DNA of 64,000 nucleotides from Haliea sp. (GTDB lineage: Bacteria; Pseudomonadota; Gammaproteobacteria; Pseudomonadales; Halieaceae): the NCBI GenBank assembly GCA_002692965.1, contig NZNC01000015.1, forward strand, positions 496,001 through 560,000, read 5' to 3'. Positions 29,477-41,900 of the stretch are shown here, piece after piece. The notes beneath the pieces are model-generated. The model did no database searches and was not told where the DNA came from. It worked only from the letters and a program-made list of their open reading frames with translations. The first letter of the stretch is position 1, and each line of letters begins with the position of its first letter. The position numbers and the translations under genes are program-made.

Positions 29477-31915
29477 TCAGAAAATCTCCCGCAGCAGCTC
29501 CTCGCCATTGGGGGCGCTGTTGCCGTCGCCGCGCTCACCTGAGGGTGGCAGGCGGTCCTCCCGGAAATATTCAAAGATGGCATCGGGCTGGCCGGGTCGC
29601 GCCAGGTGCCCAGTGTCGGGGTCAATACGAACATTGACCACGCCGGGTGGCATGGGGCGGCTGCGCTCCTCCGACGCTTCCAGTGCCACCCGCATGAAAT
29701 CGATCCAGATCGGCAGGGCGGCGGTGCCACCGAACTCCCTGCGGCCCAGCGGGGTGTAGTTGTCGAAGCCGACCCAGGCGGTGGTCACGATGTCCGGGTT
29801 ATAGCCGGAGAACCAGGCATCCATGGGGCCGTTGGTGGTACCGGTCTTGCCTGACAGATCATCCCGGCCGAGGGCGAGGGCCCGGCGCCCGGTGCCGCGC
29901 TTGATCACGTCCTGCAGCATGCTGGTGAGAATGAAGTTGTCGCGCTCGTCCATGACCCGGGGTGCCGCCGGCCGTTCCGGCTCGCCATCGCGGGCGAGGA
30001 TTTCGTCCATGCTCAGCTCGCGCCGGACCGGCGTTTCCGCCCCGGTATCTTCGCAGGCCCGGCACACGGTCGCCGGGCTGGCCTGGTAAAGCACCTTGCC
30101 GGCAGTGCCCTCCACCCGTTCGACCAGCCAGGGCTCGACGGCATAGCCGCCGTTCGCCAGCACCGCATAGCCGGTCGCCAACTCGAGGGGCGTCATCACC
30201 TGGGTGCCCAGGGCCAGGGACAGGTCGCGGGTGAAGTCGCGGGTCTCGAAGCCCAGTTGAGCCAGGTAGTCGATCAGCGTACCGACGCCCATCTGCTGCA
30301 GCAGGCGGATTGAAACCAGGTTGCGTGATTTGGTCAGCGCCCAGCGCAGTCGCGTGGGGCCGTAGAAGCGCCCGCTGTCGTTTTCCGGTCGCCAGATGTC
30401 TTCAAGGGAGCTGTCCTCGAGCACGATCGGGGCATCATTGATGATGCTCGCGGCGGTGTAACCGGCGTGCAGCGCGGCGCCGTAGACGAAGGGCTTGAAG
30501 GCGGACCCCGGCTGCCGGCGCGCCTGGGTGGTGCGGTTGAACTTGCTGTGCTCGAAGCCCATGCCGCCCACGATGGCCCGGATGGCCCCGTCTTCCGGGT
30601 CCAGTGAGACCAGTGCGCCCTGCACCTCGGGCACCTGAGCGAGCGCAAAGCCGCCCTCTGGGTGCGCGCGCACACGCACCAGGTCGCCGACGCTGACCAC
30701 ATCCGCGGGGGACTCCGGTGCCCGGCCCACGGCGTTCTCGTTCAGGTAGGGGCTGGCCTGGCGCAGGCCGCGCTCCCAGGCCAGGTGCGCCACCTGGTCC
30801 GCGTCGAGCAGCAGCTCGACGCCCTGCTCCCGGTCGCCGACTGCAGTGACCACGGCGGGTGCCATGCCGGCGATGGTCGGTGTCCCGTCAAGCGCCGCCA
30901 GCCAGCGTTCGCGCAGGGCCTCCGGTTTTTCGTCCGGTTCCGGGGGCAGCTGCTTCTCCGGGCCGCGGTAGCCGTGGCGACGGTCGTAGGTGGCCAGGCC
31001 GTCCAGCAGCGCCTGCCGGGCGGCTTGCTGCCAGCGGCTGTCGACCGTGGTGTAGACCTTCAGGCCGTCGCTGTAGGCGGCCATGCCATAGCGGTCGAGA
31101 ATCTCCTGGCGGGCCATCTCGGCGGCGTAGTGGGCGGTGAAGCTGAGCTGGGCCTCGTGGTGGCTGGCGCTGACTGGCTCCGCGGTCGCCAGCCGCCAGG
31201 TGTCGCGGTCGATGTAGCCCAGGTTCAGCATGCGTCCGAGGATCCAGTCGCGCCGCTCGCTGGCACCTTCGGGGCCACTGATGGGGTTGTTGCGCGAGGG
31301 CGCCTTGGGGATGCCGGCAAGCATCGCCTGCTGGGCCACGCTGAGGTCATTGATGCTGCGCCCGTAATAGACCTGAGCGGCCGCCTCGAAGCCGTAGGCG
31401 CGGTGGCCGAGGAAGACCCGGTTGAAGTAGAGCTCGAAGATTTCCTCCTTGGTCAGCGCGCGCTCGATCTCGATGGCCAGCAGGATCTCCCGGAATTTGC
31501 GCGTGAAGGTGCGCTCCAGACTGAGGAAGTAGTTGCGCGCGACCTGCATGGTCAGCGTGCTGCCGCCGGAGCCTTTTTCGCCGGTCAGCAATAGCTCCGA
31601 GACCGCGCGTAGGAGCCCCGCCAGGTCCACGCCGCGGTGCTCGAAGAAGCGGTCATCCTCGGCGGCCAGCAGGGCCTGGATAAAGGTCGGCGGAATGGCC
31701 TCGAAGGGTAGCGGGTTGCGCTTCTGCTCGCCGAACTGGCCGATCAGATGGCCGTCGCGGGTAAAGACCTGCATCGGGGTCTGGAGTCTGACGTCGCGCA
31801 GGCTGTGGGCGTCCGGCAGGTCGGGCCCGAAGTAGAGGTAGACCCCGGCCAGCAGCCAGATGGACCCGAGGGTACCCAGCAGGGCGGCGCGGAGGGCGAG
31901 GCTCAGGAGGCGCAT
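29477..31915 (-). CDS. mrcA: Penicillin-binding protein 1A
   Basis: Bifunctional class A PBP of 812 residues making and cross-linking peptidoglycan at the outer face of the inner membrane. N-terminal membrane anchor (about 5-29), GT51 glycosyltransferase with the catalytic glutamate in AAEDDRFFEHRGVD, then GSGGSTLTMQVARNYF. The transpeptidase has SxxK in RQPGSAFKPF, SxN in TKSRNLVS, and KTG in LSGKTGTTNGP. The start is preceded by AAAGGATTAA. Divergent from pilM, a placement shared with Pseudomonas. Confidence 0.96.
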   Translation of the reverse strand: MRLLSLALRAALLGTLGSIWLLAGVYLYFGPDLPDAHSLRDVRLQTPMQVFTRDGHLIGQFGEQKRNPLPFEAIPPTFIQALLAAEDDRFFEHRGVDLAGLLRAVSELLLTGEKGSGGSTLTMQVARNYFLSLERTFTRKFREILLAIEIERALTKEEIFELYFNRVFLGHRAYGFEAAAQVYYGRSINDLSVAQQAMLAGIPKAPSRNNPISGPEGASERRDWILGRMLNLGYIDRDTWRLATAEPVSASHHEAQLSFTAHYAAEMARQEILDRYGMAAYSDGLKVYTTVDSRWQQAARQALLDGLATYDRRHGYRGPEKQLPPEPDEKPEALRERWLAALDGTPTIAGMAPAVVTAVGDREQGVELLLDADQVAHLAWERGLRQASPYLNENAVGRAPESPADVVSVGDLVRVRAHPEGGFALAQVPEVQGALVSLDPEDGAIRAIVGGMGFEHSKFNRTTQARRQPGSAFKPFVYGAALHAGYTAASIINDAPIVLEDSSLEDIWRPENDSGRFYGPTRLRWALTKSRNLVSIRLLQQMGVGTLIDYLAQLGFETRDFTRDLSLALGTQVMTPLELATGYAVLANGGYAVEPWLVERVEGTAGKVLYQASPATVCRACEDTGAETPVRRELSMDEILARDGEPERPAAPRVMDERDNFILTSMLQDVIKRGTGRRALALGRDDLSGKTGTTNGPMDAWFSGYNPDIVTTAWVGFDNYTPLGRREFGGTAALPIWIDFMRVALEASEERSRPMPPGVVNVRIDPDTGHLARPGQPDAIFEYFREDRLPPSGERGDGNSAPNGEELLREIF

Positions 31916-32001
31916 TTAATCCTTTACAATGGAGTGAGTTGTATTACTGTAACCGTAGACAGGGGGCTGCAGCACGGGGAAGTGGTAATTATATGTGCAT
32001 T

Positions 32002-32031
32002 TTGGCTATTGATTGCACACTTGGCTATGCT
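32002..32031 (+). promoter_or_regulatory. Candidate promoter of the pil operon
   Basis: In the AT-rich 183-bp gap between mrcA and pilM, TTGGCT (32002-32007) and TATGCT (32026-32031) are 18 nt apart. Only a moderate sigma70 match. Confidence 0.35.
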
Positions 32032-32089
32032 TTATCGTGCAGTTAATGTGCCGGTGCATAAAAAGAGTCTAAGTACTCGCAAAGCATAG

Positions 32090-33162
<1,073 letters not shown>

Positions 33163-33163
<1 letters not shown>

Positions 33164-33723
33164 TGGCCCAGATTAACCTGCTACCCTGGCGCGAGGAGCG
33201 ACGCGCAGAGCGCAAGAAGGAGTTTTTTATCCTGCTCGCAGTGGTTGCACTGTTTGGTGTCCTGCTGCTGGTGCTCGCCGACCGAGTCGTCAACGGGCAG
33301 ATTGAGCACCAGCAAGCCCGCAACCAGTACCTGCGGGACAACATCAAGGTGCTGGATCGGCAGGTGGCTGAAATCAAGGACCTGCAGCGCCGGCGCAACC
33401 AGTTGCTGGACCGGATGCGGGTCATCCAGGAGTTGCAGGGCAACCGGCCGATCATTGTGCGGGTACTGGACCAGTTGGTGCGGACGGTCCCCGACGGGGT
33501 GTTCTATACCAGCGTGCAGGCCCGGGGCAACGACATCAGCATTGTTGGGGTGGCCGAATCCAACAACCGGGTGTCGAGCCTGATGCGGCGTCTCGACGCC
33601 TCCGACTGGTTCAAGCAGCCCAACCTGGATTCCGTGCGTGCCGCGACCCAGTACGGCGACCAGGCCACAACCTTCAACCTGAAGGTGAAAATCCAGCTGC
33701 CCGACAGCGGTGAGGAGGAGTAG
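33163..33723 (+). CDS. pilN: Type IV pilus assembly protein PilN
   Basis: Bitopic inner-membrane protein of 186 residues. The N-terminal cytoplasmic motif INLLPWREERR is the PilM-binding tag, followed by one membrane helix (about 24-44), a coiled coil and a ferredoxin-like periplasmic domain. It overlaps pilM by one nucleotide. Confidence 0.95.
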
Positions 33724-33726
33724 GCC

Positions 33727-34341
33727 ATGGCCTGGGAAGACACACTCCGCACCCTGCGTGAATTCGACGTCAACGACATCGACTTCGAGAACATCGGCTC
33801 CTGGCCTGCCGGCGTCAAGGCGACCCTGTGCGTGCTGCTGTTGGCGCTGGTGCTGGTGGGCGGCTACTACTATCACGTCAAGGACCTGCAGGCCCAGCTC
33901 GGGCGCGTGCAGTCCGAAGAGAACAAGCTGCGACAGGAATTCGAGAAGAAAGCCTTCGAGGCGGCGAACCTGGAAGCCTACAAGCAGCAGATGGTGGAAA
34001 TGGAGGAGTCCTTTGGCGCCCTGGTGAGCCAGCTGCCCAGCGACACGGAAGTGCCCGGCCTGCTGGAGGACATTACCAATAAGGGGCTCAGCAACGGCCT
34101 GGAGATCAACAGCATCAATCTGCAGGCGGAGCAGGCCAAGGAATTCTACGTCGAGTTGCCGATCGCAATCACGGCCACCGGCTCCTACCACGACCTGGGA
34201 GCCTTTATCAGCGGCCTGGCGGGTCTGCCGCGCATCGTTACCCTGCACGATTTCTCGATCAACGCACGATCCAGTGATACCACCGCGCTCAACCTGAGCA
34301 TTGTCGCGAAGACCTATCGCTACAAGGACGGGGAGGGCTGA
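33727..34341 (+). CDS. pilO: Type IV pilus assembly protein PilO
   Basis: Partner of PilN with the same build, 204 residues: short cytoplasmic part, membrane helix (ATLCVLLLALVLVGGYYYH, about 35-53), coiled coil and periplasmic domain. Couples the inner-membrane motor to the PilP/PilQ outer-membrane complex. It begins 3 nt after pilN and overlaps pilP by one nucleotide. Confidence 0.95.
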   Translation: MAWEDTLRTLREFDVNDIDFENIGSWPAGVKATLCVLLLALVLVGGYYYHVKDLQAQLGRVQSEENKLRQEFEKKAFEAANLEAYKQQMVEMEESFGALVSQLPSDTEVPGLLEDITNKGLSNGLEINSINLQAEQAKEFYVELPIAITATGSYHDLGAFISGLAGLPRIVTLHDFSINARSSDTTALNLSIVAKTYRYKDGEG

Positions 34342-34865
34342 TGGACCTGCGACTGCTGACATTGTTTCTCGCGGCGTCGCTGCTCGCCGGATGCGGCAGC
34401 GAGGACTTCTCCGACCTCGACGCCTTCATGGAAGAGAAGCGCTCCCGCCCCGGCGGGATCATTGCTCCGATTCCCACCTTTCAGGCCTACGACCCCTTCG
34501 CCTACAGCGCCATGGCTTTGCGCAGTCCCTTTGACCGGCCGGTCGAAGTGCGAGACGTGACCCAGCTGAAGGCTATCAGTGCGGTGAAACCCGATGAAAG
34601 CCGGCCCAAGGAATTTCTCGAGCAGTTCACCTTCGATTCGTTGGCCATGGTGGGGACGCTGGAGCGCGGGGGAACGCAGTGGGCCCTGGTTCGGGACCCG
34701 GAAGGCGGTGTCCACCGCGTGACCCTGGGCAACTACCTTGGGCGCAACCACGGCAAGGTGGTGGAGCTGGCGGAGACCTATGTCTCGGTGGTGGAGATTG
34801 TCAGCGATGGCACGGAAGACGGCTGGGTCGAGCGGCCCAGGACGATTGAATTGAGCGGCATCTGA
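34341..34865 (+). CDS. pilP: Type IV pilus lipoprotein PilP
   Basis: Inner-membrane lipoprotein of 174 residues. Signal peptide with lipobox LLAGC (cysteine about residue 17), an extended linker with RSPFDRP, then the beta-sandwich domain (SLAMVGTLERGGTQWALV, GNYLGRNHGKV) that contacts the PilQ N0 domain. Confidence 0.94.
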   Translation: MDLRLLTLFLAASLLAGCGSEDFSDLDAFMEEKRSRPGGIIAPIPTFQAYDPFAYSAMALRSPFDRPVEVRDVTQLKAISAVKPDESRPKEFLEQFTFDSLAMVGTLERGGTQWALVRDPEGGVHRVTLGNYLGRNHGKVVELAETYVSVVEIVSDGTEDGWVERPRTIELSGI

Positions 34866-34873
34866 CGCGGGGT

Positions 34874-37036
34874 ATGGGTGCAGGCATGGGCAGGATGACA
34901 GTCATGGAAAATTACCGAGGTGGCGGCAGCGGCGCTGTGGGCGCCCTGCGGGCAGGTCTGGTGCTGCTGGCGGGAATGTTTCTGGCCCAGGCCGTACAGG
35001 CGGCCTCAACGGTGACCAATATCGAGTTCGCCTCGCGGCCCGGCAGCAAGTTCGAGGTGCGTCTGGACTTTGATGGTGCCGTGCCGGAGCCGCAGTCCTA
35101 CACCATCGAGAAGCCCGCCCGCATCGCTCTCGACTTTCCCGGTGCCCGCAGTGCCCTGGAGCGCAAGAGTTACTCCCTCCCCTACGGCAATGCCACCGGT
35201 GTGGTGGTGCTGGAGTCGGGCGACCGCACTCGCATGGTGGTCAACCTGGTCAAGCTGGTTCCCTATGACACCCGGGTCGAGGGCAACAGCCTGTACCTTG
35301 TGGTCGGCCAGGAAGAGACCGGTGACTACGTCAAACCCTCCAGTGACCCCAATCGTCTGATTTCCGCCACCGAGCGGGTCAGTCGCGGCCGCGCCAGTAT
35401 TGAGGACCTGCAGTTCCAGCGCACGCCGGATGGCGAGGGGCGCCTGACCCTGCAGCTGGAGGACCCGTCTGTCGATGTGACCGTCTTCAGCGAGCGCGGT
35501 GACATCAAAGTCCAGTTCATCGACACCACGGTCCCCGAGCGGCTGCTGCGGCGCTACGACGTCACCGACTTCGCCACGCCGGTCTCCAGCATCGACGTCA
35601 ATACCAGCGAGCGGGGCACCACCCTGACCCTGAACACCAGCGGGGAGTTCGATTACCTTGCCTACCAGATGGACAAGGAATATGTCATCTCGGTCAAGCC
35701 CCTGAGCAAGAAGGAGGCCGAGGAGCGCCGGGACGAGTTCACCTACGTCGGTGAGCGAATCTCTTTGAACTTCCAGGACATCGAGGTGCGTGCGGTGCTG
35801 CAGCTGATTGCTGACTTCACCGAGTTGAACCTGGTGGCCAGCGACACGGTATCCGGTCGCATTACCCTGCGCCTGCAGAACGTGCCCTGGGACCAGGCCC
35901 TGGATCTGGTACTGCGCACCAAGGGCCTGGACAAGCGCCAGATCGGTAATGTGCTGATGGTGGCCCCGGCGGCGGAGATCGCCGAGCGCGAGCGCCAGCA
36001 GATCGAGGCCAACAAGCAGATTGCCGAATTGGCGCCCCTGCAGTCGGAGTTCATCCGCATCCGCTACGCCAGTGCGGCGAATGTGGTCAACCTGTTCAAG
36101 GCCGGCTCCGAGGAGGGTGGCTCCCTGATCTCCTCCCGGGGCTCGGTGATCGTTGACCCGCGCACCAACTCCCTGATCGTCACTGAAACGGCGGCCAAGC
36201 TGGCTGAAATCCGCGAGTTGATCGACCTGGTGGATACGCCAATCCGGCAGGTGATGATCGAGGCGCGGATCGTGATCGCGCAGTCCGATCTGGAGAAAGA
36301 GCTGGGCATCGAGTGGGGTGGCGGTTTCGTCGACTCCGACGTCAATGGCAACGCGGTAACCATCTCCGGTGACACGGAGAACGTGACCAACCTGAATCAG
36401 TCGGTGATCGATGGCACGCCGGGCACTGTCAATTACCCGGGCGCACTGATGGTGGACCTCGGCGTCTCGGGGGCCGCGGGTGGCTTCGCGGTCGGCTTTA
36501 CCAGTGAAGACCTGTTCCTGACCGCTGAACTGTCCGCACTGGAAGCCGCCGGCAAGGGCGAGGTCGTGTCCCAGCCAAAGGTGATCACGGGTGACAAGCA
36601 GAAAGCCACGGTGAAATCGGGTACCGAAGTGCCCTACCAGGAGGGTTCGCTCAGTGGGCAGAACACCACTTCCTTCAAGGAAGCCGTTCTGCAGCTGGAT
36701 GTCACTCCCAACATCACGCCCGATGACCGGATTCTGCTCGACCTGGTGGTTACCCAGGACTCGGTGGGTGAACTGGTGCCGAGTGGCCAGGGGGGCTTTA
36801 TTCCCTCCATCGACACCACGGAGCTGACCACGCAGGTGCTGGTGGGCAACGGCGAAACCGTGGTGCTGGGCGGTGTATTCCGCACAGAAGACATCCAGTC
36901 GGTGACCAAGGTGCCCTTCTTCGGTGACATTCCCTATGTCGGGCGCCTGTTCCGGAACGAGAGCAATTCCCGGACCAAGACGGAAACGCTGATCTTCATC
37001 ACGCCGCGCATCCTGGCCGACTCCCTTCTCGACTAG
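34874..37036 (+). CDS. pilQ: Type IV pilus secretin PilQ
   Basis: Outer-membrane secretin through which the pilus passes, up to 720 residues. Order: signal peptide, AMIN domains (about 40-240) that bind peptidoglycan, N0/N1 domains ([19 protein letters not shown]), then the secretin core ([19 protein letters not shown] to [28 protein letters not shown]). Several in-frame ATGs exist; the one at 34904 (MENYRGG) gives a more normal signal peptide than 34874 and may be the true start. Confidence 0.95.
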   Translation: MGAGMGRMTVMENYRGGGSGAVGALRAGLVLLAGMFLAQAVQAASTVTNIEFASRPGSKFEVRLDFDGAVPEPQSYTIEKPARIALDFPGARSALERKSYSLPYGNATGVVVLESGDRTRMVVNLVKLVPYDTRVEGNSLYLVVGQEETGDYVKPSSDPNRLISATERVSRGRASIEDLQFQRTPDGEGRLTLQLEDPSVDVTVFSERGDIKVQFIDTTVPERLLRRYDVTDFATPVSSIDVNTSERGTTLTLNTSGEFDYLAYQMDKEYVISVKPLSKKEAEERRDEFTYVGERISLNFQDIEVRAVLQLIADFTELNLVASDTVSGRITLRLQNVPWDQALDLVLRTKGLDKRQIGNVLMVAPAAEIAERERQQIEANKQIAELAPLQSEFIRIRYASAANVVNLFKAGSEEGGSLISSRGSVIVDPRTNSLIVTETAAKLAEIRELIDLVDTPIRQVMIEARIVIAQSDLEKELGIEWGGGFVDSDVNGNAVTISGDTENVTNLNQSVIDGTPGTVNYPGALMVDLGVSGAAGGFAVGFTSEDLFLTAELSALEAAGKGEVVSQPKVITGDKQKATVKSGTEVPYQEGSLSGQNTTSFKEAVLQLDVTPNITPDDRILLDLVVTQDSVGELVPSGQGGFIPSIDTTELTTQVLVGNGETVVLGGVFRTEDIQSVTKVPFFGDIPYVGRLFRNESNSRTKTETLIFITPRILADSLLD

Positions 37037-37038
37037 GG

Positions 37039-37566
37039 GTGAGCCGCAGCCTGATGTCCGCACCCAGTCGCATTTTCCTGGTCGGCCCCATGGGGGCCGG
37101 CAAGACGACTATTGGCAAGTTGCTCGCCCGCCACCTCGGCCTGGCCTTTGCCGACACCGACAGCGAAATCGAGCGCCGCACCGGCGCGGATATCCCCTGG
37201 ATTTTTGACATGGAAGGCGAGCAGGGCTTTCGCGACCGCGAAGAGCAGGTGGTCGCCGACATGACCCAGCTCAACGATGTCGTGCTCGCCACCGGGGGTG
37301 GCGTGGTCATGCGACCGAGCAACCGGGCGTACCTGGCCGAGCGCGGCTTTGTCATCTACCTGCACGCCACGGTGCGGGAGCAGTTGCGGCGCACGGCGCG
37401 GGATCGCAAGCGTCCTCTGCTGAGGGCGGCGAAGCCGGAGACCGTGCTGAGCGAGCTGATGACCCTGCGCGATCCGCTTTATCGCGAAATTGCCGATCAC
37501 GTCATCGACACCGACGGCTGTTCGCCGCGCACCGTGGCCCAGCGGCTGCAGGCCGTGCTGGGCTAA
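37039..37566 (+). CDS. aroK: Shikimate kinase
   Basis: Phosphorylates shikimate in chorismate synthesis, 175 residues. P-loop [15 protein letters not shown], shikimate-binding [11 protein letters not shown] and the TGGGVV stretch. GTG at 37039 is 2 nt after pilQ; an internal ATG at 37054 is also possible. The pilQ-aroK-aroB order is conserved in gammaproteobacteria. Confidence 0.95.
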   Translation: MSRSLMSAPSRIFLVGPMGAGKTTIGKLLARHLGLAFADTDSEIERRTGADIPWIFDMEGEQGFRDREEQVVADMTQLNDVVLATGGGVVMRPSNRAYLAERGFVIYLHATVREQLRRTARDRKRPLLRAAKPETVLSELMTLRDPLYREIADHVIDTDGCSPRTVAQRLQAVLG

Positions 37567-37623
37567 AGACAGTCCAGGCGCCAGCCGCTAGAATGGCGGC
37601 TTTTCCCTTGTCTGGAGTCAGCC

Positions 37624-38733
37624 GTGTCCGTTGTCATGCACACCCTGCACGTCGAGCTGGGTGAACGCAGCTACCCCATCTACATTGGCCGTGACCTGCT
37701 GTCCGATGGCGAGCTGCTGAATCGTCACATCGCTGGCCGGCAGGTTGCCGTGGTCAGTAACACTACAGTGGCCCCCCTCTATATGGAGCGGCTGCGGAGC
37801 GCCCTGGGGTCGCGTGACAAGGTCACCGAGATCGTGTTGCCTGACGGCGAGGCGCACAAGACCCTCGCTGTTCTGGAAACGGTCTTTGATCGCTTGCTCG
37901 CCGAGGGCCACAATCGCTCCACCACCCTGATCGCACTGGGTGGCGGCGTGGTCGGCGACATGACCGGATTTGCCGCAGCCTGTTACCAGCGCGGGGTGGA
38001 CTTCCTCCAGGTGCCCACGACCCTGCTATCCCAGGTGGATTCGTCGGTGGGCGGCAAGACCGGCGTCAATCACGCCCTCGGGAAGAACATGATCGGTGCC
38101 TTCCATCAGCCGCGGGCGGTGTTCATCGACCTGAACACTTTGCACACACTGCCGCCCCGCGAATTCGCGGCCGGGATGGCGGAAGTCATTAAATATGGAC
38201 TGATTCGCGACAATGGTTTCTATACCTGGCTGCAGACTGCCCGGGACCGATTGGTTGCCCGCGAGGAGAGCGCCCTGGCGGAGGCCATCGAGCGCAGCTG
38301 CGCCCTGAAGGCGGATGTCGTGGCCGCGGACGAGCGGGAAGGCGGCTTGCGCGCCATTCTCAACCTCGGTCACACCTTCGGTCATGCCATAGAAACGCAC
38401 CAGGGCTATGGTCAGTGGCTGCACGGTGAGGCGGTCGCCTCCGGCATGCTTCTGGCCCTGCGTCTCTCGGTCCAGCGTGGCTGGGTAGACCCGGCGGCAG
38501 TGGCCGAGCTGCACGGCTTGCTGCAGGGTGCGGGCCTGCCCACCGGTATCCCCGAGGACATGCGCCCGGGGGATTTCTTAACGCTGATGGCGCGGGACAA
38601 GAAAGTGATCGATGGTCGCCTGCGCCTGGTGTTGTTGCGCGCTATTGGCGAGGCCTGCATCGTCGACGATGTCTCTGCTGCGGAACTGGAAACCTTGCTG
38701 GAAACCGCGGAGCGGGGTGCCCCATCCAGGTGA
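37624..38733 (+). CDS. aroB: 3-dehydroquinate synthase
   Basis: NAD- and metal-dependent enzyme closing the first ring of the shikimate pathway, 369 residues. Motifs: [34 protein letters not shown], and metal site HTFGHAIET with HGEAVASGM. The GTG at 37624 has TGGAG upstream; an ATG at 37636 is close by. Confidence 0.96.
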   Translation: MSVVMHTLHVELGERSYPIYIGRDLLSDGELLNRHIAGRQVAVVSNTTVAPLYMERLRSALGSRDKVTEIVLPDGEAHKTLAVLETVFDRLLAEGHNRSTTLIALGGGVVGDMTGFAAACYQRGVDFLQVPTTLLSQVDSSVGGKTGVNHALGKNMIGAFHQPRAVFIDLNTLHTLPPREFAAGMAEVIKYGLIRDNGFYTWLQTARDRLVAREESALAEAIERSCALKADVVAADEREGGLRAILNLGHTFGHAIETHQGYGQWLHGEAVASGMLLALRLSVQRGWVDPAAVAELHGLLQGAGLPTGIPEDMRPGDFLTLMARDKKVIDGRLRLVLLRAIGEACIVDDVSAAELETLLETAERGAPSR

Positions 38734-38924
38734 TCTTGCGCCCCAATATGGGGCGTTATGCACCAGAATAAAGCTGTATTCGCACCAAATAAGCGCGCTC
38801 GCTGTGTTTGTCAAGTCCTGAGCGCTGTGTAGAATGGCTGCCCCTTTGAATCCGTGCACTGCGTAAGCGCGCCGGGTGGCGCTCGGAGCACGTGTCTGTT
38901 TTTACCAGCCATTCTGGATCGAGT

Positions 38925-41900
38925 ATGAGTGCAGCAGGTCTGTATCGCCCTGAAGAGTTCCGTGACAATTGTGGTTTCGGTCTTATCGTCCACAGCGCCG
39001 GTGAAGCCAGCCACCGCCTGTTGCAGACCGCCATTGAGTCCCTGACCTGTATGACCCACCGGGGCGGCATCGCCGCGGACGGGCGTACCGGGGATGGCTG
39101 CGGGCTGTTGATGCAGATGCCCGAGCAGTTTATTCGCGAGCTGGCGCGGGAGCACTTCGACGCGACACTGTCCGAGCAGTATGCCGTCGGTCAGGTCTTC
39201 TTCAGCCAGGACGACGGCCTCGCCGGGGCCGCCCGGGACGCCGTACAGTCGGCCCTGAGCGACCAGGGGCTCAACGTACTGGGCTGGCGGGAAGTGCCCA
39301 CCGACAGCAGTGTCTGCGGGGAGATTGCCCTGGCCTGCCTGCCGCGCATCGAACAGGTGTTTGTCGACGCCCCCGGGCTGACCGCCGAGGAACTGTCGAC
39401 CCGCCTGTTCGTGGCGCGTCGCAAGGCGGAGAAGGCGGTCGACAACGATGCGGATTTCTATATCTGCAGCCTCTCCGGCCGGGTAATTGCCTATAAAGGC
39501 CTGGTCATGCCAGTGGATCTCCCGCGCTTCTACCGCGACCTCGACGATTCGCGCCTGGAAACCGCCATCTGTGTCTTCCACCAGCGCTTTTCCACCAACA
39601 CCATGCCGCGCTGGCCCCTGGCCCAGCCCTTCCGCATGCTCGCCCACAATGGCGAGATCAACACCATCGAGGGCAACCGCAACTGGGCCGAGGCGCGCTC
39701 CGCACTGTTCGAGACGGACCGGCTGCCCAATATCGCCGATATCGCGCCGGTGGTGAACCGGACCGGTTCCGACTCCTCCAGCCTGGACAACATGCTCGAC
39801 CTGCTGCTCACCGGTGGTGTGGACATGCCGCGCGCCCTGCGCATGCTGATCCCGCCGGCCTGGCACAACATGGAGCACATGGATCCGGACCTGCGCGCCT
39901 TCTACGAATACCACTCCATGCACATGGAGCCCTGGGACGGCCCCGCGGGTATCGTGCTGACGGATGGCCGCTATGCGGTCTGCCTGCTCGATCGCAACGG
40001 CCTGCGCCCGGCGCGCTGGGTGAAGACCCGCGACGGCTTTATCACCCTGGCATCGGAAGTCGGCACCCACGGCTATCGTACCGAGGACGTGATTGCCAAG
40101 GGTCGCGTCGGTCCCGGCCAGATCCTCATGGTGGATACCCAGACCGGTGAGATGCTGGAAACTGCCGACATCGACGAGCGCCTGAAGTCGCGCCACCCCT
40201 ACAAGCGCTGGCTGAAGGAAAATGCCATGCGTATCGAGGGTTCCTTTGCCACGGAGCAGGCGCCGGGCATCGACGCGGAACAATTGCCGGCTTACCAGAA
40301 GCACTTCCAGGTCACTTTTGAAGAGCGCGACCAGGTGCTGCGGCCGCTGGCTGAGTCCGGCAACGAGGCCGTCGGTTCCATGGGGGACGACACCCCGATG
40401 GCGGTGTTGTCGCGTCACGAGCGTCCGCTCTATGACTACTTCCGGCAGAAGTTCGCTCAGGTGACCAACCCGCCGATTGATCCACTGCGGGAAGCGGTGG
40501 TGATGTCCCTGGAAACCGACCTGGGTGCCGAGAAGAATGTCTTCTACGAGGGCCCCGAGCACGCAAACCGGGTCATCCTGACCTCGCCGGTTCTCTCCCA
40601 GGGCAAGTTCAACACCATGCTGGGCCTGGACCGTCCCGGCTTCGAGGTCGCCGATATCGACGGGACCTACGATGCCGAGCAGACCGATCTGCACAGCGCC
40701 CTGCAGGCCCTGGTCAAGACCGCGGAAGACGCGGTGCGCGGCGGCGCGACCATCCTGGTGCTCTCGGACCGCAAGATCGAGCCGGGCCGGCTGCCGATTC
40801 ACAGCCTGCTGGCCACCGGTGCCGTGCACCACCACCTGATCCGCCAGGGCCTGCGCTGCGATGCCAACCTGGTGATCGAGACCGGCAGCGCCCGCGATTC
40901 CCACCAGATCGCCTGTCTGCTGGGCTTTGGTGCCACGGCAGTCTATCCCTACCTCGCCTACAGTGTGCTCGAGGACCTGATCCGGGATGGCGAGCTGCTG
41001 GGCGAGCCGGGCTATTGCTACAAGAACTACCGCAAGGGCATCAACAAGGGTCTGCTCAAGATCATGTCCAAGATGGGCATCTCTTCGGTCAGCTCCTATC
41101 GCGGTGCCCAGCTGTTCGAGGCGGTGGGTCTGGCCCGGGAAGTGGTCGATCTGGCCTTCTGCGGCGTCGCCTCGCGCATCGAGGGTGCCGGCTTCGAGGA
41201 GCTGGAGGCGGACCAGAAAGCACTGGCGCGCCGTGCCTGGATCTCGCGCAAGCCGCTGCAGCTGGGCGGCCTGCTCAAGTACGTGCACGGTCAGGAATAC
41301 CATGCCTTCAACCCCGACGTGGTGACCACCCTGCAGCAGGCCGTAGCCAGTGGCGACTACACCACCTATCAGCGCTACGCACAGCTGGTCAATGAGCGGC
41401 CGGTGGCGACCATTCGCGACCTGCTGCGGCCGAAGCTGGCCGCGCAGCCACTGCCCCTGGACGAGGTCGAACCGCTGGAAAAGATCCTGCCGCGCTTTGA
41501 CTCCGCCGGCATGTCCCTGGGTGCACTGAGCCCGGAGGCCCACGAGGCCCTGGCGGCGGCGATGAACCGCATGGGCGCGCGCTCCAACTCCGGTGAGGGC
41601 GGCGAAGACCCGGCCCGCTACGGTACCGAGCGCAGCTCCAAGATCAAGCAGATTGCCTCCGGCCGCTTCGGCGTCACCCCCGAGTACCTGGTGAATGCCG
41701 AGGTGCTGCAGATCAAGGTGGCCCAGGGCGCCAAGCCCGGCGAGGGCGGCCAGCTGCCCGGGGGCAAGGTCAACGAGCTGATCGCGCGCCTGCGCTACTC
41801 GGTGCCCGGCGTGACCCTGATTTCGCCGCCGCCGCACCACGATATCTATTCCATCGAGGACCTGGCCCAGCTGATCTTCGACCTCAAGCAGGTCAATCCC

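Noticed and set aside
35006-37063. 685-codon open frame antisense to pilQ
   Set aside because: No recognisable domain; the secretin on the other strand is certain.
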